A program made the translations under genes and the position numbers. Positions 13,501 to 16,332 of a stretch of 16,332 nucleotides of DNA are shown here, piece after piece. The notes below the pieces were generated by a model that did not search any database, was not told the origin of the DNA, and saw only the letters and a program-made list of their open reading frames with translations. Location: positions 1 through 16,332 of the forward strand of contig QIHK01000043.1 of assembly GCA_003230945.1 (NCBI GenBank). Direction: 5' to 3'. Position 1 is the first letter of the stretch, and each line of letters begins with the position of its first letter. The stretch comes from Candidatus Kaiserbacteria bacterium (GTDB lineage Bacteria > Patescibacteriota > Minisyncoccia > Phycocordibacterales > Phycocordibacteraceae).

Positions 13501-15450
13501 ATGAATACTTCACCAGCACCAGCACCGGCTCCCGCATCACCACGAGAACCAAAGGCTAGTGAACATATAACAGGAAGATCGCACCCGGTGACTTCAAAAA
13601 ATAAACCACGAGTCGAACGAGGACGCCCACCAACAGGAGGTCGTTCTTCAAGTGGACGACATGAGCGCGGTGGGAATCGCCCAGGTAGCGCAGTACGCCG
13701 TATCCAACGACTTTTACATCGGCCGACTGCTCGACCACGTGTAACAAAAAAAGTAGCGGATTATTTCCCTGAACAAATAGGGACAGACGCTATACGTATT
13801 ATTCCACTCGGCGGTGCGGAAGAAGTTGGGCGTAATATGCTTGTTGTCGAAGCCAATGGCGACATTCTTATCTTCGATGCAGGATTCCAATTTGTATCTG
13901 AAGGCGAAAATCAAGGTGTTGATTATCTCATTCCCAATACTAAATACCTCGAAAAAAATCAAGATCGTATACGTGCCGTCATCATTACACATGGTCACCT
14001 CGATCATATAGGCGGTATACCATTCATCCTTCCACGATTCGGTACACCACCAATCTATACACAGGAGCTTACCAGCGTCATGATTAAGAAACGACAAGAG
14101 GAATATCCAGATGTTCCAGCACCGGAAATCAATATTGTGAAGCCCGGAGATAGCGTGACTCTTGGCAAGACAAAGGTGAAGTTTTTCCCTGTAACACATT
14201 CTATTCCTGCCTCTATGGGAATATCTATTACGACACCACAAGGTCAGGTTGTTATTTCAGGCGACTTAAAACTCGAGCATGATAACGGTATCCCAGTCGA
14301 GAGTGAGCAGAAGACATGGGGCGACCTCAGTAAAGACAATAATATTTTCTTCATTGCTGATTCAACAAATGCCGAAAAAGACGGCTTTTCAATTCCCGAA
14401 ACACGGGTAAACAAAACACTTGCAGATATCATTAAGACAGTGAAAGGTCGACTGATCATTGGTACTTTCGCTTCACAGTTTGAACGCATGATTCATATCA
14501 TTAAAGCTGCTGAAATGAGTGGCAAAAAAATAGTGATAGAGGGTCGTTCAATGCGTAATAATCTTGAGATTGCTGAAAAGACTGGTCTCCTACAAGTTGA
14601 AAAAAATACTGTTATCCCTTCACAAGATATTAAAGATTACCCACCTGATAAAATTGTAGTTCTCTCAACTGGTGCGCAAGGTGAAGAATTTGCTGCTCTT
14701 ATGCGTATAGCAACAAATCAGCATAAATTCATTACTCTTACCGAACGTGACACTATTGTGCTCTCTTCATCAGTTATTCCTGGAAATGAGATACATGTAC
14801 AAAAACTTAAGGATAATCTCTACCGACATAATGTGAGTCTCATCAATTACCGTTCCTCCGATGTACACTCGACTGGTCATGGTAACTCCGGTGAACTCGT
14901 GTGGATGAACCAAAAAGTAAATGCCAAATTCTTTATGCCGTATTACGGTTATCGTTCCATGACTACGTGCCATGCGCGCGCAGTAGAACAAGCTGGACGT
15001 CCTCGGGAGTCAGTAGTGATTCCGGACAATGGTGTAGTCATTGATATTATAAAGGGAGAACTTACGGTTCATAAACAACGAGTACCAAACTCAGCATTTG
15101 TAGTGGATGGATTCACGATTGGTGATTTGCAGGAAGTCGTTATTCGCGATCGCCAAGCACTCGCGAAAGACGGCATGTTCGTTATTATTGCAAGTGTCAA
15201 TATGAAAACTGGCAAGCTCCGCAAGTCACCTGATATCATTAGTCGCGGTTTCATCTATTTGCGCGAATCTCAAGACCTCTTGAATCAAGCAAGACTTCTC
15301 ATCAAGAAAACAATTGAGGACTCAACACATGGAATGAATCCAATTGACCTTGATTATGTAAAGAATAATCTCACGGATGTTATGGCTGGATTCTTATTCA
15401 CTCATACCAATAAAGCTCCGATGGTTATTCCCGTACTCATTGGTATGTAA
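13501..15450 (+). CDS. rnj: Ribonuclease J (metallo-beta-lactamase/beta-CASP RNase)
   Basis: A 649-residue protein; the conserved RNase J part begins at about residue 85. RNase J degrades and matures RNA by 5'-3' exonuclease and endonuclease activity. Metal motifs are H164, H166, D168, H169 (HGHLDH), H233 (THSIPAS), D255 (SGDLKLEH), the beta-CASP D287 (ADSTNAE), and motif B H460 (STGHGNS). Motif C, normally P-V-H-G-E, reads P-Y-Y-G-Y at 480-484, so the usual His ligand is Tyr482. Residues 1-82 are a disordered extension, first Pro/Ala repeats, then Arg/Gly-rich, probably RNA-binding. The C-terminal domain (about 545-649) is complete. The gene follows the solute-binding protein by 68 bases without a terminator, so it is probably in the same transcript. 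No Shine-Dalgarno is seen at the ATG. Confidence 0.95.
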   Translation: MNTSPAPAPAPASPREPKASEHITGRSHPVTSKNKPRVERGRPPTGGRSSSGRHERGGNRPGSAVRRIQRLLHRPTARPRVTKKVADYFPEQIGTDAIRIIPLGGAEEVGRNMLVVEANGDILIFDAGFQFVSEGENQGVDYLIPNTKYLEKNQDRIRAVIITHGHLDHIGGIPFILPRFGTPPIYTQELTSVMIKKRQEEYPDVPAPEINIVKPGDSVTLGKTKVKFFPVTHSIPASMGISITTPQGQVVISGDLKLEHDNGIPVESEQKTWGDLSKDNNIFFIADSTNAEKDGFSIPETRVNKTLADIIKTVKGRLIIGTFASQFERMIHIIKAAEMSGKKIVIEGRSMRNNLEIAEKTGLLQVEKNTVIPSQDIKDYPPDKIVVLSTGAQGEEFAALMRIATNQHKFITLTERDTIVLSSSVIPGNEIHVQKLKDNLYRHNVSLINYRSSDVHSTGHGNSGELVWMNQKVNAKFFMPYYGYRSMTTCHARAVEQAGRPRESVVIPDNGVVIDIIKGELTVHKQRVPNSAFVVDGFTIGDLQEVVIRDRQALAKDGMFVIIASVNMKTGKLRKSPDIISRGFIYLRESQDLLNQARLLIKKTIEDSTHGMNPIDLDYVKNNLTDVMAGFLFTHTNKAPMVIPVLIGM

Positions 15451-15455
15451 GTTTC

Positions 15456-15484
15456 CACTTCATATTCGCGTATAGTATGAAGTG
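15456..15484. repeat. Hairpin directly after rnj
   Basis: CACTTCATA (15456-15464) and TATGAAGTG (15476-15484) form a perfect 9-bp stem with an 11-base loop, starting 5 bases after the RNase J stop. It lacks a T tract, so it is more likely a 3'-end stability or processing structure than a terminator. Confidence 0.5.
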
Positions 15485-15510
15485 ACTCATATTAAAAAAT
15501 ATAGAGTAGC

Positions 15511-15555
15511 GAAACACGGCAGAATTTTTATTCTGCCGTGTTTCATATATTTTTA
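15511..15555. terminator. Strong hairpin terminator between rnj and the mutY-like gene
   Basis: A perfect 15-bp stem, 15511-15525 with 15530-15544, a TTTT loop, then AT-rich ATATATTTTTAT. It lies between two convergent genes and probably ends rnj; the minus-strand side has a weaker T-rich run but may also use it. Confidence 0.75.
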
Positions 15556-15564
15556 TCGGTATCC

Positions 15565-16332
15565 TTATTTATTTATAAGAGCAAAATGTTGCTGGTGACA
15601 TTTTTCAATGAATCCTTCAGACATAAGTGCCGTGAGAGCGGTATGTACTTGACCGATGCGATTATCACCTAAAAGAGAAACAAGTTTTTGTTTATTCGCG
15701 GAACCTTTTGAAAGTTCGCGAAGGATAGCCCCACGGGCTTCTCGAAGTGAACCTATAAATCTCGATTGTTTTGAGTACTGTTTATTTCTTGCATTATATG
15801 AAATACCAGAATTCTTCAGAAAGGCGCCATAATCCATAAGTGCGCCATACCACTCACGAGCTTTTCCCTTCGGAAGTACTTTCTTCAAAATCTCCTCAAT
15901 CTCTTTATCAGAAACTTTTTCTTTTTTTGGAAAAAAATTATGAATAACAACAGTACGAATATTAGTTTCAATAACTACAATATCTTTATTATAGGCAAAA
16001 GCCATGAGAGCGCGTGCGGTATAGGAACCTACTCCCGGCAACGTCATAAGCTCATGCATAAGATTCGGTTTCGAAAAAAAGGACGGCGTATGGGTAAGCT
16101 CTTTTGCAGCCCCGTGAAGCATCTTGGCACGACGATTATATCCGAGACCTTGCCATGTTTTAAGTACACTTGAAAGTGGCGCCAGTGCTAACTTTTGCGG
16201 TGTCGGAAATTCTTTTATAAAAGCTCGGTAAAACGGAATTACCCGCTCAACTTGTGTTTGTTGAAGCATTATTTCAGATACAAGAATTTTGTATGGATTA
16301 TGAGTTTTACGCCATGGTAAGTTATGTCTTCC
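15565..16332 (-). CDS. mutY: MutY-like HhH-GPD DNA glycosylase without an iron-sulfur cluster (5' end cut by window edge)
   Basis: The frame is open from the right edge to the stop at 15565, giving 255 visible residues. The Met at 16269 is internal: the 21 residues before it include the MutY N-terminal motif LPWR-x5-PY and the catalytic Glu of SEIMLQQTQV. The helix-hairpin-helix LPGVGSYTARAL carries the Tyr typical of MutY, where endonuclease III has Lys. It should excise A opposite 8-oxoG or act on a related lesion. Two deviations are seen. The usual catalytic Asp of (V)DGNV/DTNV is Glu, in VIETNIRTV (codon 15967-15969). The four-cysteine cluster motif that should follow LMDYGA is absent, replaced by a basic, polar stretch (about 15700-15800). 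A short winged-helix-like end follows. A MutY NUDIX-like 8-oxoG domain is also missing. Confidence 0.88.
   Translation of the reverse strand, partial: GRHNLPWRKTHNPYKILVSEIMLQQTQVERVIPFYRAFIKEFPTPQKLALAPLSSVLKTWQGLGYNRRAKMLHGAAKELTHTPSFFSKPNLMHELMTLPGVGSYTARALMAFAYNKDIVVIETNIRTVVIHNFFPKKEKVSDKEIEEILKKVLPKGKAREWYGALMDYGAFLKNSGISYNARNKQYSKQSRFIGSLREARGAILRELSKGSANKQKLVSLLGDNRIGQVHTALTALMSEGFIEKCHQQHFALINK

Noticed and set aside
13714..14241. A 175-codon open frame on the minus strand opposite rnj
   Set aside because: It is fully contained in the RNase J gene, and its Cys/Trp/Tyr-rich content is typical of a reversed reading frame.
16267..16269. ATG at 16269 as the start of the mutY-like gene
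   Set aside because: The frame stays open to the edge and encodes the conserved MutY N-terminal motif and catalytic Glu before this Met.
1..16332. CRISPR arrays, insertion sequences, tRNA or rRNA genes
   Set aside because: No regularly spaced direct repeats, transposase genes, terminal inverted repeats or tRNA-like cloverleafs were found in the short intergenic gaps.
1..16332. Alternative genetic code with TGA as glycine
   Set aside because: Long conserved genes are intact under the standard bacterial code with GGN glycine codons and no in-frame TGA.

Overview
The window looks like chromosome from a small-genome, AT-leaning bacterium of the candidate phyla radiation (Patescibacteria, probably Parcubacteria-like). 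This is inferred from gene content and style, not from a marker gene: a MutY-like glycosylase without an iron-sulfur cluster, an RNase J with a long disordered N-terminus, a secG / anchored solute-binding protein / RNase J gene row with no ABC transporter partners, an RND pump operon with no outer-membrane factor, and many starts without a Shine-Dalgarno. All 16 stop codons visible are TAA (12) or TAG (4); none is TGA. Genes are densely packed and no stretch over 300 bases lacks a gene.

Left part (1-1930, minus strand): a four-gene operon read right to left, CsoR/RcnR-type metal regulator, DUF302 protein, SHOCT-domain membrane peptide, and a CcdA/DsbD-type thiol-disulfide membrane protein cut by the left edge. 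A TTGACG-17-TATGCT promoter precedes the regulator gene, and its spacer holds an imperfect CsoR-like operator. This suggests an autoregulated metal or thiol stress unit of the cell envelope. Back to back with it (1984-2460, plus strand) is a stand-alone unit: a strong promoter, a 110-aa basic protein made of two copies of an unrecognised 43-residue module, and a perfect hairpin terminator. It is the least explained element here.

Middle part (2500-8260, minus strand): a MarR-family regulator with a cysteine cluster, an RND periplasmic adaptor, an RND permease and a 60-aa two-helix membrane peptide form one tight operon. A DUF378 membrane protein follows and may share its transcript. The marR promoter carries a near-perfect 21-bp palindrome over its -10 box, so autorepression is likely. 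Diverging from it is a membrane-anchored histidine phosphatase (plus strand).

Right part (9060-16332): groS-groL on the minus strand with a good promoter but no CIRCE element; then secG, an anchored family-5 solute-binding protein and RNase J on the plus strand, probably one transcription unit; then a convergent mutY-like gene cut by the right edge, with two hairpins between. The RNase J lacks the usual motif C histidine, and the glycosylase has Glu where Asp is usual.
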